From: Bradyrhizobium sp. CCBAU 53340
Lineage (GTDB): Bacteria > Pseudomonadota > Alphaproteobacteria > Rhizobiales > Xanthobacteraceae
Direction of reading: 5' to 3'
Assembly: GCF_015291645.1 (NCBI RefSeq)
Contig: NZ_CP030055.1
Span: 3,472,001 to 3,536,000 of the forward strand
DNA length: 64,000 nucleotides
Positions within the stretch are counted from its first letter, which is position 1. Each line of letters opens with the position of its first letter. Both the position numbers and the translations under genes were made by a program. Positions 53,732 to 62,902 of the stretch are shown here, piece by piece. The notes below the pieces were generated by a model. That model did no database searches, was not told where the DNA came from, and saw only the letters and a list, made by a program, of their open reading frames with translations.

Positions 53732-53923
53732 TTGAAGCATAAATTCCCCGTGGGAACGCGCGTATTGTTCACGGCCAGCAACGTCGCGCGCCCGGCTGCG
53801 AGTGGCTCGTATGAGGTCATTCGCCTGCTGCCGACGGAAGGCGACGACTGCCAGTACCGGATCAAGAGCTCCACTGAGGCCTTCGAACGGGTCGCCAAGG
53901 AAAGCCAGCTCGCGCTCTCGTAA
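53732..53923 (+). CDS. Small conserved hypothetical protein, 63 residues (TTG start)
   Basis: TTG at 53732 is preceded by GGAG 7 bases upstream. The product begins MKHKFPVGTRVLFTASN and continues GSYEVIRLLPTEGDDCQYRI; the beta-rich pattern suggests a small SH3-like or KOW-like fold. Similar short proteins occur in rhizobiales to my memory. Function unknown. Confidence 0.68.
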   Translation: MKHKFPVGTRVLFTASNVARPAASGSYEVIRLLPTEGDDCQYRIKSSTEAFERVAKESQLALS

Positions 53924-54081
53924 CGCGCAGACCACATGTACGCATTGACATTGCGGACGAATTTGCTCCGCTCGCCGTCAAAAGGCCCGCTTCGCCTTGG
54001 CAAGGTGGGCCCCGGGGGCAGCTGCCGGTTCGCGGTGCTCGCTTGACCATCAGCTCTTTGCTCGCGTGAGGGACATCGCGC

Positions 54082-55071
54082 ATGGACTGGGCATGGGCCT
54101 CGTCGCTCGACCAAATCTGGCGCTCGCCGGCGTTCCCGATGTGGATGACGCTGGCCGCTGCCGGCTTCTTCGGGTTGATTCTGCTGATCACGCTCCTGCG
54201 GGCCGAGAAATCGGTCGCCAACGGCGCGCTGACCGTCATCACGCTGCTCTCGATCGGCATCGCCGTGGCCGCGACTATGCGCATCTATGGTCCGATCGGT
54301 CACGAAACCTCGACGGTTGAAGCCGGCACTCAAGCCACGATGACCGCGACCCTTCCGGCGCTCGCCTGCCTCGACGATCTCGCCGGCGATGCCGTCGCGA
54401 TCGGCTGCGAGAAGGCGCTGTTCGGTGCGCCGGATGCGGCGGCTGCCGCTGTCGCCTACACTGCGGCCCGGATCGACCGGCTGACCGCGCTCGGCGACGC
54501 CGCGAGTGCCAGCAAGAGCCTGACGCTGGACATGAAGGTGCTGCGCAAGGCGCTGGAGCGCGATCGCTATGGCCTCGTCGCCCAGGTGCTGGTTGCGCGC
54601 GACGGCTGCACGCAGTTCGACTGCGCCGCGTTCCGCTCGCTGACGGATCAGCAGCAGGTGGCTGCCAACATGGAGTCCCACCTCTACGATCAGCTGGTCG
54701 GGCGCTACGCGCCGACCTGGAATTCGCCCACGGCGGCGCCCGGAGCGTTGCCGCCCAATCCGATCGCGGCGTTGCCGCCGTCGATGCCGACGGGCAAGCC
54801 GACCAATGCCGAGTTCCCGAGCGCCTCGTCGACCCCGCCGGTGAGCATCATGAATCCGGAGCCGCCGACGGCGGCCACACGTCAGGCGCCGGCCGCCAAT
54901 GCGGCCGCAGCGCCGGCGCCACGTGCCCCGGCAGCAACCTCGGCACAGGCCACCCCGCCTGCGGCACCAAAAAAGCCGCCAGCGCCGAAGGCTGCGCGCG
55001 CACCTGCCGCCGCGCCGGTTCCGCTCGCACCGCCGCCGGCTTCGGCTCCCGCGGCTGCGGATAACAACTAG
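54082..55071 (+). CDS. Hypothetical membrane protein with Pro/Ala-rich C-terminus
   Basis: 329 residues. Two membrane segments at about 20-40 and 48-65 are followed by a globular part (about 85-205) with four cysteines (ALACLDDL, IGCEKAL, DGCTQFDCAAF) and then about 120 residues of Pro/Ala-rich low complexity ending APAAADNN. The globular part is probably periplasmic, with possible disulfides. I do not recognise the family. Confidence 0.72.
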   Translation: MDWAWASSLDQIWRSPAFPMWMTLAAAGFFGLILLITLLRAEKSVANGALTVITLLSIGIAVAATMRIYGPIGHETSTVEAGTQATMTATLPALACLDDLAGDAVAIGCEKALFGAPDAAAAAVAYTAARIDRLTALGDAASASKSLTLDMKVLRKALERDRYGLVAQVLVARDGCTQFDCAAFRSLTDQQQVAANMESHLYDQLVGRYAPTWNSPTAAPGALPPNPIAALPPSMPTGKPTNAEFPSASSTPPVSIMNPEPPTAATRQAPAANAAAAPAPRAPAATSAQATPPAAPKKPPAPKAARAPAAAPVPLAPPPASAPAAADNN

Positions 55072-55113
55072 TTCGGCTTTGAAAACCTGCGCACGGCCCG
55101 CTAATGCTGGGCC

Positions 55114-55554
55114 ATGCCACTCCATCTGATCAAGCTTGCCGTCGGCTGCGACTCCGTCAAGGAATTGAAGGAGTGGGTGGCCGAACGGATGCAGACGGCC
55201 AAGAAAAAAGGCCTGCCGCAACACCACATCCACATCACGCGGATGGTGCCCAAGCGCGATGCCGAGATTCTCGCGGGCGGCTCGCTCTATTGGGTCATCA
55301 AGGGCGAGATTGCCGCGCGCGAGAAGATCATCGGCATCGAGCCGTTCCGCGACAAGGACGGCATCGGCCGGTGCCGGATCGTGATGCAGCCGAAGGTGAT
55401 CTCGGTGTCGCCCCGGCCGATGCGCCCGTTCCAGGGCTGGCGCTATCTCACGGACGATTCCGTGCCGCCCGATCTCGGCAAGTCCGCCGCAGGCAGCATC
55501 GCGGCCATGCCGGAGCCGATGCGGCGCGAGCTGCGCGACCTCGGGCTGCTCTAG
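55114..55554 (+). CDS. DUF1489 family protein
   Basis: 146 residues. Starts [20 protein letters not shown] and contains [25 protein letters not shown] and FQGWRYL, all typical of DUF1489, a family almost restricted to alphaproteobacteria. Cytoplasmic. Function unknown. Its TAG stop shares the CTAG palindrome with the stop of the convergent panC gene. Confidence 0.9.
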   Translation: MPLHLIKLAVGCDSVKELKEWVAERMQTAKKKGLPQHHIHITRMVPKRDAEILAGGSLYWVIKGEIAAREKIIGIEPFRDKDGIGRCRIVMQPKVISVSPRPMRPFQGWRYLTDDSVPPDLGKSAAGSIAAMPEPMRRELRDLGLL

Positions 55555-56402
55555 ACCACGATATTATCGATCAGTCGCGTCGCGCCGAGCTTGGCTGCGA
55601 CCAGAATCCGCAGCGGCCCGTCCTTGCGCGAGGTGACCGGCGCCAGCGTCTCGGCGTGCCGCGCCTCGAAATAATCGAGCGCAAAGCCGGCCGCCTTGAT
55701 CATCTCGGCGCCGCGCGCCATCGCGCCGGCGATGGCTTTGCCGGCCCGGATCTGCCCGGCACTGTCCCTCATGGCGCGGTAGAGGGTGGTCGCGATCTGA
55801 CGCTCCTCGACCGAGAGGTAGACGTTGCGCGAGGACATCGCGAGGCCGCCGCGCTCGCGCACCGTGCGGGAGCCGATCACCTTGACGCCGAGGTCGAGAT
55901 CCCGCGCCATCTGCGTCACCACCCGCAATTGCTGAAAGTCCTTCTCGCCGAAGATCGCAAAGTCCGGCCGGCACTGCGTGAACAGCTTGCCGACGACGGT
56001 GGCGACACCGCCGAAGAAGTGCGGCCGGAAGCGGTCTTCGAGGCCGGCCAGCGCCGGCCCCTCCGGCACGATGCGGGTGGCAAAGCCGTCCGGGTACATC
56101 GCCTCGACGCCGGGATGCCAGACGATATCGACGCCCTCGGCCGTGAGCTTGGCAATGTCGGACTTCCAGGTTCGCGGATGGGCGCCGAAATCCTCTGACG
56201 GGGCGAACTGAGTCGGGTTCACGAAGATCGACACGACGACGCGGCTGGCGCGCCGTTTGGCGAGGCGCACCAGCGACACATGCCCGTCATGGAGGGCCCC
56301 CATGGTCGGCACCAGCGCGATCGTGGCCTTTCGCTTGCGAAGATTGTCGACGGCGCGTCGCAGAGCGGGCACCGTGCGGGCGATCAGGGGGCTTCGTGAC
56401 AT
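55551..56402 (-). CDS. panC: Pantoate--beta-alanine ligase
   Basis: 283 residues. The HIGH-type motif is [10 protein letters not shown]; then [21 protein letters not shown] and the KMSKS-like loop AMSSRNVYL. It joins pantoate and beta-alanine with ATP in pantothenate (vitamin B5) synthesis. The gene is alone, without panB next to it, and is divergent from mipZ. Confidence 0.95.
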   Translation of the reverse strand: MSRSPLIARTVPALRRAVDNLRKRKATIALVPTMGALHDGHVSLVRLAKRRASRVVVSIFVNPTQFAPSEDFGAHPRTWKSDIAKLTAEGVDIVWHPGVEAMYPDGFATRIVPEGPALAGLEDRFRPHFFGGVATVVGKLFTQCRPDFAIFGEKDFQQLRVVTQMARDLDLGVKVIGSRTVRERGGLAMSSRNVYLSVEERQIATTLYRAMRDSAGQIRAGKAIAGAMARGAEMIKAAGFALDYFEARHAETLAPVTSRKDGPLRILVAAKLGATRLIDNIVV

Positions 56403-56670
56403 CAGGACTCGGCAAGGTTGGGGGAGGGACGCAGGCAGCTAACCTTAACAAGCGGCGGTCGTGGACGCCATGCATCGACATCAGGCACAGCCTCTCGCGC
56501 TGTGCCGCGCAGGATGTCATCGACATCGTGGGCTGAATCACAGACCAAAGGTGACGGCGCGATTCATGATGAAGAGCTACGCACATCGATTTGCATTTCC
56601 TGTCACGCATTTCACTTGACCGCAGAGGCGGCCAACTTGAAGATATTGCTTAGGGGTGTTGAGGATCGCC

Positions 56671-57594
56671 ATGCTTGTGCAGGCCAGCCAAAGCCAATCC
56701 GGCTCGGCACACGTCGTTGTGCTCGGCAATGAGAAGGGCGGCTCCGGCAAATCGACCACCGCCTTGCACATCGCAGTTGCGCTGCTGAAGGCCGGCCAGC
56801 GCGTCGCCACCATCGACCTCGACTGCCGCCAGCAAAGCTTCACCCACTACATCAACAACCGCTCCGCCTGGGCGCGCCGCACCAAGCTCGATCTCGCGCT
56901 TCCGGTGCATAGCTGCATCAAGCTCGGCGAGACCATGCAGATCGCCGAGAACGAGAATTCCGAGTTCCAGCAGTTCATGGAGGCGGTCTCGGCGGTCGAG
57001 AGCAGCTTCGACTTCATCGTCATCGATACGCCCGGCACCGACAGCTATCTGATGCGCCTTGCGCATTCGATGGCCGACACGCTGGTGACCCCGATCAACG
57101 ACAGCTTCCTCGACTTCGACGTGCTCGGCACCGTCGATCCCGCCAACTACGCGGTGACGGGCGAGAGCCATTACGCGGAGATGGTGCGCGACGTCCGGCG
57201 CAAGCGCCGCCAGCTCGACGGTTCGACGACCGACTGGATCGTGGTGCGCAACCGCCTGTCGATGCTTGGCTCCCGCAACAAGCAGCTCGTCGCCGACGGG
57301 CTGAAGGATCTGTCGTTGCGGCTCGGCTTCCGCTACGTCGACGGTTTCGCCGAACGCGTCGTCTACCGCGAGTTCTTCCCCCGCGGCCTGACGGCGCTCG
57401 ACGAAATCGACGAGGCAACGCTCGGCATGCGGCCCAATCTCGGCCATCTCACCGCGCGGGAAGAGGTGATGGGCCTGCTTCGCCAGCTCAAGCTGCCGCT
57501 CGACGAGCGCGGGCGGCGCCGTGCGGCAAATCGCGCCGAGTGGTTCAGCCAGGTGGACAAGCCGCTCGAGCTCCACGACATCCTCGGCGCCTAG
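56671..57594 (+). CDS. mipZ: ParA-family division-plane positioning ATPase MipZ
   Basis: 307 residues from ATG at 56671 with GAGG upstream (a GTG at 56656 is less well placed). The deviant Walker A is GNEKGGSGKST, then DLDCRQQSFT (switch I region) and FIVIDTPGTDS (Walker B). The long C-terminal part (PRGLTALDEIDEATLG) is shared with MipZ. MipZ forms gradients from the poles through ParB and inhibits FtsZ, placing the septum at midcell. It is not part of a parAB pair, which also fits MipZ. Confidence 0.9.
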   Translation: MLVQASQSQSGSAHVVVLGNEKGGSGKSTTALHIAVALLKAGQRVATIDLDCRQQSFTHYINNRSAWARRTKLDLALPVHSCIKLGETMQIAENENSEFQQFMEAVSAVESSFDFIVIDTPGTDSYLMRLAHSMADTLVTPINDSFLDFDVLGTVDPANYAVTGESHYAEMVRDVRRKRRQLDGSTTDWIVVRNRLSMLGSRNKQLVADGLKDLSLRLGFRYVDGFAERVVYREFFPRGLTALDEIDEATLGMRPNLGHLTAREEVMGLLRQLKLPLDERGRRRAANRAEWFSQVDKPLELHDILGA

Positions 57595-57640
57595 CCGGGA
57601 TACGCCGCGACTTCCGGTCGATCAGAGCAGCGTTCCCGCG

Positions 57641-57665
57641 GGAACCGAGCGCGGGCAAAGTCGTT
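57641..57665 (+). promoter_or_regulatory. EcfG-type general stress promoter without an obvious close gene
   Basis: GGAAC (57641-57645), 16-base spacer, CGTT (57662-57665): an exact match to the EcfG consensus. The GGAAC is also the right half of a perfect 14-bp palindrome (57632-57645). The next clear gene starts 270 bases downstream. The gap 57595-57934 otherwise holds only a 42-codon ORF. Confidence 0.6.
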
Positions 57666-57717
57666 TTCACTGGGAATTCGCGAGGAAACTGAACCTGATC
57701 GTCACGGGTTGCGTCGG

Positions 57718-57846
57718 ATGGGTCACCTGCATCCGGACGTAGCGGTATCAGAACAGGGTGCTCAGCAAACGTGTGCGCCGCACAATGAAAGGGCTGCCGG
57801 ATCACAATATTTAGCCTTCCTGTCACGCGCCTGTGACATATATTAG
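57718..57846 (+). CDS. Possible 42-residue small protein downstream of the EcfG-type promoter
   Basis: ATG at 57718 opens MGHLHPDVAVSEQG and ends SRACDIY. It starts about 45 bases after the predicted transcription start and is the only forward ORF of any size before the hydrolase gene. There is no convincing ribosome site and no known family, so support is positional only. The transcript may instead be a long leader or a small RNA. Confidence 0.2.
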   Translation: MGHLHPDVAVSEQGAQQTCAPHNERAAGSQYLAFLSRACDIY

Positions 57847-57934
57847 GGAATAGGCGCGAAGGAGCCGAAGAGCTCCTCGAACAACACGATTTTCAACAGG
57901 GATCAGGTCGGACGGCCTGAGGCTGAGGACGAAA

Positions 57935-58795
57935 ATGAAGCGTGGAATTGCCGTTCTGGTTTCGGTCGGAGCCCTCTGCGGGATCGCCTATTTCACGGCG
58001 AGCAAGTGGGCCATCAAGCATGAGACCATCACCTTTTACGATGCTTCGCGCGACAATCGTCCCGTGCCAGTCGACATCGCGATCCGTCGTGACAAGGAAA
58101 TGCAGGCCAATGCCGGTATGATTACCCTGCCGGTTGCCGTCATCAATCATGGCAATACCGTCAAGAACACCGAATACGGCTTCCTCGCCAACGTCTTTGC
58201 TGCGCGCGGCTATCTCGTGGTCAGCCCGCAGCACGATCTGCCGACCGATCCGCCGATGGTGACCAAGCCCGGCGAGCTCTATGTGGGCCGCCTGCCGCAG
58301 ATCCTGCGCGGCGTCGCCAACATCCATCTGGCGATGCAGGAGATGAGGAAGGTTCAGCCCAACGCTGACTACACCAAGGTGACGATGGTCGGCCATTCCA
58401 TGGGCGGCGACATCACGATGTACTTCGCCAAGCAGTATCCGGATGAGGTCAAGAAGGTCGTGACGCTGGATAATCTCCGGGTGCCGTTCGTGACCGCCGG
58501 CAAGTTCAAGATCCTGTCGTTCCGTTCTCATGATCCGCAGTTCAAGACCGATCCGGGCGTGATCCCGACCGACGAGGAGTGCGAGAAGGCTGGTATTCAG
58601 GTCGTGAAGACGGACTTCCAGCACAACGACATGCGCGATACCGGCCCGGATGATGCCAAGAACTCGATCCAGGGCATGCTCGATAAATTCCTGAGCGACA
58701 CCGACAGCGCCATCGCGCCGGTCGACACCCGTTCGGCTCCGCCCAAGATCCTGGAGCCCGGTCCGGTCGCCCTGATGGCGCCAGCCAAGAGCTGA
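57935..58795 (+). CDS. Alpha/beta hydrolase, membrane-anchored or exported
   Basis: 286 residues. An N-terminal hydrophobic stretch (GIAVLVSVGALCGIAYFTAS) acts as signal or anchor. VAVINHGN, LVVSPQH and the nucleophile elbow GHSMGG (Ser155) define the fold; Asp candidates lie near 178-200 and a histidine in FQHNDMRD. The Pro-rich tail ends MAPAKS. It is related to predicted dienelactone-hydrolase-like proteins. A clear terminator follows, so it is a single-gene unit. Confidence 0.82.
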   Translation: MKRGIAVLVSVGALCGIAYFTASKWAIKHETITFYDASRDNRPVPVDIAIRRDKEMQANAGMITLPVAVINHGNTVKNTEYGFLANVFAARGYLVVSPQHDLPTDPPMVTKPGELYVGRLPQILRGVANIHLAMQEMRKVQPNADYTKVTMVGHSMGGDITMYFAKQYPDEVKKVVTLDNLRVPFVTAGKFKILSFRSHDPQFKTDPGVIPTDEECEKAGIQVVKTDFQHNDMRDTGPDDAKNSIQGMLDKFLSDTDSAIAPVDTRSAPPKILEPGPVALMAPAKS

Positions 58796-58825
58796 CCTTT
58801 TCGCCCAAAGTTCGAACAAGTCGCA

Positions 58826-58859
58826 AAAGCCTCCGCCGGCTCCCGCCTGCGGAGGCTTT
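58826..58859 (+). terminator. Rho-independent terminator after the hydrolase gene
   Basis: AAAGCCTCCGC (58826-58836) and GCGGAGGCTTT (58849-58859) are perfect 11-base arms with a 12-base loop. The T run is short (TTT) but the form is classic. Confidence 0.85.
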
Positions 58860-58922
58860 GCACATTGACCGGGCAGGGGACGCTATCCACATGAGGGGCG
58901 TGAGATCACGTGCGGCCCCCAA

Positions 58923-59681
58923 ATGTCCGGCGATCCCCTCAAACCGCGCAATAGCGATGCGGTCTCGGCGCCAGCCGAAAGCGACGCCGCGTTGCCGCAG
59001 GCGAAGACGTCGACTGCGGAGGACGTCGCTGCCTTCGTCGCCAAGGCGCGCGCCCTATCGCCGCATGCACCGGGCGCGAAGGGCCGTTTGATCTTCGCGC
59101 TGGATGCGACGATGAGCCGGCAGCCGACCTGGGACATGGCCTGCGCGCTTCAGGCCGACATGTTTCGCGAGGCTGCGGCGCTCGGCAGCCTCGACATCCG
59201 GCTCGTCTATTATCGCGGCTACAACGAATGCCGCGCCACCGGGTGGATTTCTGACAGCGGCAAGCTTGCGACGCTGATGAGCAAGATCGATTGCCGCGGT
59301 GGCGACACGCAGATTGGCAGAGTGCTGACCGACGCGCGGCGCGAGGCGGTCGCATCGGGCGTGCGGGCCGTGGTCTTCGTCGGCGACGCCATGGAGGAGA
59401 AGGTCGACGCGCTCTGCGCCAAGGCTGGCGAACTCGGCATGCTGAAGGTGCCCGTGTTCCTGTTTCAGGAAGGCCACGATGCGGTCGCCGAGCAGGCGTT
59501 TCGCGAGATCGCGCGTCTGACGGGTGGCGCCTGGTGCCGGTTCGATCCGGGCGCGGCGGCGCAGCTGCGCGAGCTGCTGCGGGCTGCTGCGGCCTACGCT
59601 GCCGGCGGCCGCGAGGCGCTGTTGAGACTCGCGAAAACGGGCAGCGGCGCGGCGCGGCTCATCGGACAGATGAAGTCGTAG
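58923..59681 (+). CDS. VWA-domain-like protein
   Basis: 252 residues, no signal peptide. After a 50-residue polar N-terminus comes RLIFALDATMSRQPTWD, a modified MIDAS motif (DATMS for DxSxS), then IRLVYYRGYNEC, DCRGGDTQIGRVL and VVFVGDAMEE, which fit a von Willebrand A fold. C-terminal ALLRLAKTGSGAARLIGQM closes. It lies 59 bases before the J-domain gene on the same strand, and the two may work together. No ribosome site is evident before the ATG. Confidence 0.8.
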   Translation: MSGDPLKPRNSDAVSAPAESDAALPQAKTSTAEDVAAFVAKARALSPHAPGAKGRLIFALDATMSRQPTWDMACALQADMFREAAALGSLDIRLVYYRGYNECRATGWISDSGKLATLMSKIDCRGGDTQIGRVLTDARREAVASGVRAVVFVGDAMEEKVDALCAKAGELGMLKVPVFLFQEGHDAVAEQAFREIARLTGGAWCRFDPGAAAQLRELLRAAAAYAAGGREALLRLAKTGSGAARLIGQMKS

Positions 59682-59740
59682 CTCAAGCCGGTCGAGGCGG
59701 ACGCCATGTATTTTGCCGGAAGGGCGACTATAGTCTCGCT

Positions 59741-60466
59741 ATGACTCTGATCGCCGGCGTTGTCGCCGTTATCACACTCTATCTGCTGCTCCAGATGTTC
59801 CGCGCGGCCAATCCGGCGGTGCTGGCGCGCGCCATCAAGCTCGGCGGCGGCGTGGTCGCGCTCGCGGTCGCCGCCTTCACCGGCTTGAGGGGCGAGCTGG
59901 CGGTGGCGATCCCGCTCGGAATTTTCGGGGCCGGACTGCTCGGCTGGACGCCGCTCGCAAATGCGGGGTTCGGCAATATCGGCGGCTTGTTTGGCGGTGG
60001 CGCAACGCGCCCGTCCGGCCAGACTTCGCGCGTCCGCTCGCAATTCCTGGACATGCGACTGGATCACGAGTCCGGCCAGCTGTCCGGCCAGATCGTGGCC
60101 GGACCTCACGCCGGACGCAGTCTCGACGAGTTCGATCTTGCAGGCCTGCTGGCAATAGTCCCGACGCTCGACGCCGAGAGCGTGGCCTTACTTGAAAGCT
60201 ATCTGGACCGCCGGTTTCCCGCTTGGCGTCAGAACGCGCAAGGCGACGCGGCAGGGCGGCAGCGCCGCACGGCGGCGAGCGGCAAAATGACGGCGGAGGA
60301 GGCCTATCAGATCCTTGGCTTGCAGCCGGGAGCGGGGCGCGACGACATCAGCCGGGCGCACAAGTCCCTCATGAAGAAACTGCATCCCGACCAGGGGGGC
60401 TCGACGTACCTCGCTGCCCGGGTAAACGAGGCCAAGGATACTCTGCTTCGTACGCATAACGGCTAA
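59741..60466 (+). CDS. Membrane-anchored J-domain (DnaJ-like) protein
   Basis: 241 residues from ATG at 59741. Two membrane segments near the N-terminus (IAGVVAVITLYLLLQMF and a second at about 35-70) include a Gly-rich stretch (GFGNIGGLFGGG). The C-terminal J domain (about 185-241) has EEAYQILGLQPGAG and the HPD tripeptide in MKKLHPDQGGS. The order membrane-then-J-domain recalls Tim14/Pam18. It would stimulate DnaK at the inner membrane. Downstream of the VWA gene. Confidence 0.85.
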   Translation: MTLIAGVVAVITLYLLLQMFRAANPAVLARAIKLGGGVVALAVAAFTGLRGELAVAIPLGIFGAGLLGWTPLANAGFGNIGGLFGGGATRPSGQTSRVRSQFLDMRLDHESGQLSGQIVAGPHAGRSLDEFDLAGLLAIVPTLDAESVALLESYLDRRFPAWRQNAQGDAAGRQRRTAASGKMTAEEAYQILGLQPGAGRDDISRAHKSLMKKLHPDQGGSTYLAARVNEAKDTLLRTHNG

Positions 60467-60642
60467 CTCCGGCACCACGCCACAAACGCCCGTACCGCGT
60501 GCGCTCCGCTTGGCTCTGTTTGCCGTCGCCCCGTTGCCCGCCATTGTCGGCGTGGTCGATCCCTTGAGCAAAGTCTTAACCGTAAATTCTTGACGAGAGG
60601 TTGTCGTGGAACAGCTTCCGGCGCCACCGCATCCCCAAAACA

Positions 60643-60671
60643 AAAATGCCCGCGCAAGGCGCGGGCATTTT
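60643..60671 (-). terminator. Rho-independent terminator after the D,D-carboxypeptidase gene
   Basis: AAAATGCCCGCGC (60643-60655) and GCGCGGGCATTTT (60659-60671) are perfect 13-base arms with a 3-base loop. On the minus strand it ends in TTTTTG, 20 bases after the gene's stop codon. It could also end transcripts on the plus strand. Confidence 0.9.
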
Positions 60672-60691
60672 GTTGGGCGGGATCAGAGAGA

Positions 60692-62512
60692 TCAGTTGCG
60701 AACGGTCATGCAGGAGATGTCGGCACGCTTGAGCGTCCGGCACACCGCTTCGGCCTGATCCCGCTCGAGCCCGGCGAAGCGGGCGCGGTAGAGCTTGCGA
60801 TTGTCACGGGCGACGACCGGCTCGGTGAACGGATCGGCCCTGCTGAGCAGGCCGCGGGCCGAACTGCGCGCGGCTTCAATTCGCTGCTGCGCCTCGCTCT
60901 CGCTCTCGAGCGCTCCGACCTGGACGATCCAGCCGCTATGGGTGACGACCGGCTTGGTGGTGGCGCTCATCTGGATCGGCTGCGGGGCCGGGTCGGCGGA
61001 GGCCAGCTTGGCGGCCGGGGCGGGCGCCGGGGCAGCCGCGCTCGCCGCCGGCAGCACGCCGAGGATGCCGTTGCCGGTGCCGAAGCCCGCCGGCTGCTGC
61101 GGTAGTTCGGTACGGGCGGCCTCGGACCTGACCGGCTCCGGCTTGTTGATGACATCAGCCCGCGCGACGACAGCTCCGGAGGTCTCGGCGACGTCGTTGC
61201 GGGGCGAAATCGTGTTGGTGACCTGCGGGGCAACTTGCGTCGGCGTGGCGGACGCAACCTTCACCGCACCGGCCTTGACCTGAACCGTCTTGACCCGGAC
61301 CGGCTTCATCGGCTCGGACGAACCCGGGATCAGGGCGAGCGGCTGGCTTGTGATCACGCCATTGGTGAGCGGCGCGGGCTCGATCTTGGACTCGGCGGGC
61401 TTGGCTTCAGGCTTGGCCTGAACCGGGGGCATCGCGGCGGTCGCAGCGGCGAGCGTCGACAGTCGCGAGGTGAAACGCGGGGCGGCAGCCTCAGCAACAG
61501 GAGCGGCCGCGACCTGGACCGGCGGTGTCGGGCGAGCCGGGGTATCCGATGCGTCGGCGACCTCGGTGCTGGCGTCGGCGCTGTTGCGCTCGGTCACCGC
61601 GGCAACCGTGTGGCTGGTTGCGCCCTTCTCGAGGTTCTCCGCGAGCAGGTTGCGCATGATGGCGTCGCGTGAGCCGCCGCTGCGGCCACCCAGCACGACG
61701 CCGATCAGATGACGGTTGCCGCGACGCATCGAGGTCACGAGGTTGAAGCCGGAAGCGCGCGTATAGCCGGTCTTGATGCCGTCAACACCTTCGACGCTGC
61801 CGAGCAGGTGATTGTGGTTGCGGATCGACTCGCCGCGCCAGTTGAACGTCGTGGTCGAGAAATAGCGATAATAGCGCGGGAAGCGCTCCTGGATGGCGCG
61901 GCCGAGCGTCGCCTGGTCGCGCGCAGTGGTAACTTGCTCGTCGTTGGGTAGGCCGTTGGCGTTGCGATAGACCGTCTTGGACATGCCGAGGGCGCGCGCC
62001 TTGCGCGTCATCATCGCAGCGAAATCGTCCTCGTCGCCTGCGATCGCTTCCGCGATCACGACGGCGGCGTCGTTGGCGGAGCGGGTGACGAGGCCCTTGA
62101 TCGCGTCCTCGACGCGGATGGTCTGACCGGCACGCAGGTTGAGCTTGGTCGGATCCTGGTCGGCGGCGTGCTGGGACACCGGCATCTCGGTGTCGAGCTT
62201 CATCTTGCCGGACTCAAGACGCTCGAACAGCAGATAGAGCGTCATGATCTTGGTGAGCGAGGCGGGATGGCGCAGCCCGTCGGGGCTGGTCGCCTGAAGC
62301 ACTGCGCCGGAATTGCCGTCGACGATGATCGACGCGAATTGCGGGCTGTAGCTCTCGGACGCATCGCTATGCACCCGGTGGTGCGCGTAGTGGCGCCGAT
62401 AGCGTCGCGCGTCCGCGGCGTTGGTCGTGAAAATGACGGCTGTGGTGACCGTAAAAAGCCCGAAAACGCCAACCCGCGCCAAGCGCGAGGAAGACCAGTT
62501 GCTACGAAGCAT
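60692..62512 (-). CDS. D-alanyl-D-alanine carboxypeptidase with C-terminal SPOR domain
   Basis: 606 residues. A signal/anchor segment is at about 14-32. The penicillin-binding domain has SLTK (Ser85, Lys88), SAN (145-147) and KTG (247-249). After about 250 residues of low-complexity Ala/Pro/Val linker comes a SPOR domain (about 525-600; SGWIVQVGALESESEAQQ), which binds denuded glycan at the septum. It trims peptidoglycan pentapeptides in the periplasm, probably at division sites. The linker is long for the family. Confidence 0.92.
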   Translation of the reverse strand: MLRSNWSSSRLARVGVFGLFTVTTAVIFTTNAADARRYRRHYAHHRVHSDASESYSPQFASIIVDGNSGAVLQATSPDGLRHPASLTKIMTLYLLFERLESGKMKLDTEMPVSQHAADQDPTKLNLRAGQTIRVEDAIKGLVTRSANDAAVVIAEAIAGDEDDFAAMMTRKARALGMSKTVYRNANGLPNDEQVTTARDQATLGRAIQERFPRYYRYFSTTTFNWRGESIRNHNHLLGSVEGVDGIKTGYTRASGFNLVTSMRRGNRHLIGVVLGGRSGGSRDAIMRNLLAENLEKGATSHTVAAVTERNSADASTEVADASDTPARPTPPVQVAAAPVAEAAAPRFTSRLSTLAAATAAMPPVQAKPEAKPAESKIEPAPLTNGVITSQPLALIPGSSEPMKPVRVKTVQVKAGAVKVASATPTQVAPQVTNTISPRNDVAETSGAVVARADVINKPEPVRSEAARTELPQQPAGFGTGNGILGVLPAASAAAPAPAPAAKLASADPAPQPIQMSATTKPVVTHSGWIVQVGALESESEAQQRIEAARSSARGLLSRADPFTEPVVARDNRKLYRARFAGLERDQAEAVCRTLKRADISCMTVRN

Positions 62513-62796
62513 GGAACCCCGTCCCCGTTTGTGACTTGATCACCGGCTCGTGAGGCGAAATTGTGCCCTGCGGACCCGGGATCATTACCTGCTCAGGCTG
62601 CCCCTTCCGCTGATGCTCACCGCGAGGGACGTTGGGCCTGAGCCGCTGTTCTGGCTAAGGTGATGTTCTCAAACGGCTTTTGACCGTCTGCGGAAGGCGA
62701 ACATTTCCAGGGAATCAGGGTAGGGGCCCCCGGTTTCCAAATGCTTAAGGAACCCTTGCGGGAAAGCCCGGGAATCTCGATAACTTGCAGCGATTC

Positions 62797-62846
62797 TTGT
62801 GCGTCGCACAAAAAATCTTGACATTTTTGTGCATTGCACTAATTAT
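62797..62846 (+). promoter_or_regulatory. Phasin promoter with two operator palindromes (PhaR-like)
   Basis: TTGTGCGTCGCACAA (62797-62811) and TTGTGCATTGCACTA (62827-62841) are two copies of TTGTGC-N3-GCAC, centres 30 bases apart. Between and over them lie TTGACA (62818-62823) and AATTAT (62841-62846), 17 bases apart. Site 2 covers the spacer, site 1 abuts the -35. Repression by PhaR is inferred from the TGC-N3-GCA core. The rest of the gap 62513-62902 shows no other feature. Confidence 0.65.
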
Positions 62847-62902
62847 GAGCAGAGTCAGGGAGCCGGGGCTTCCGGACGAGAGCCAGGGAAAAGGATTCCA
62901 AG

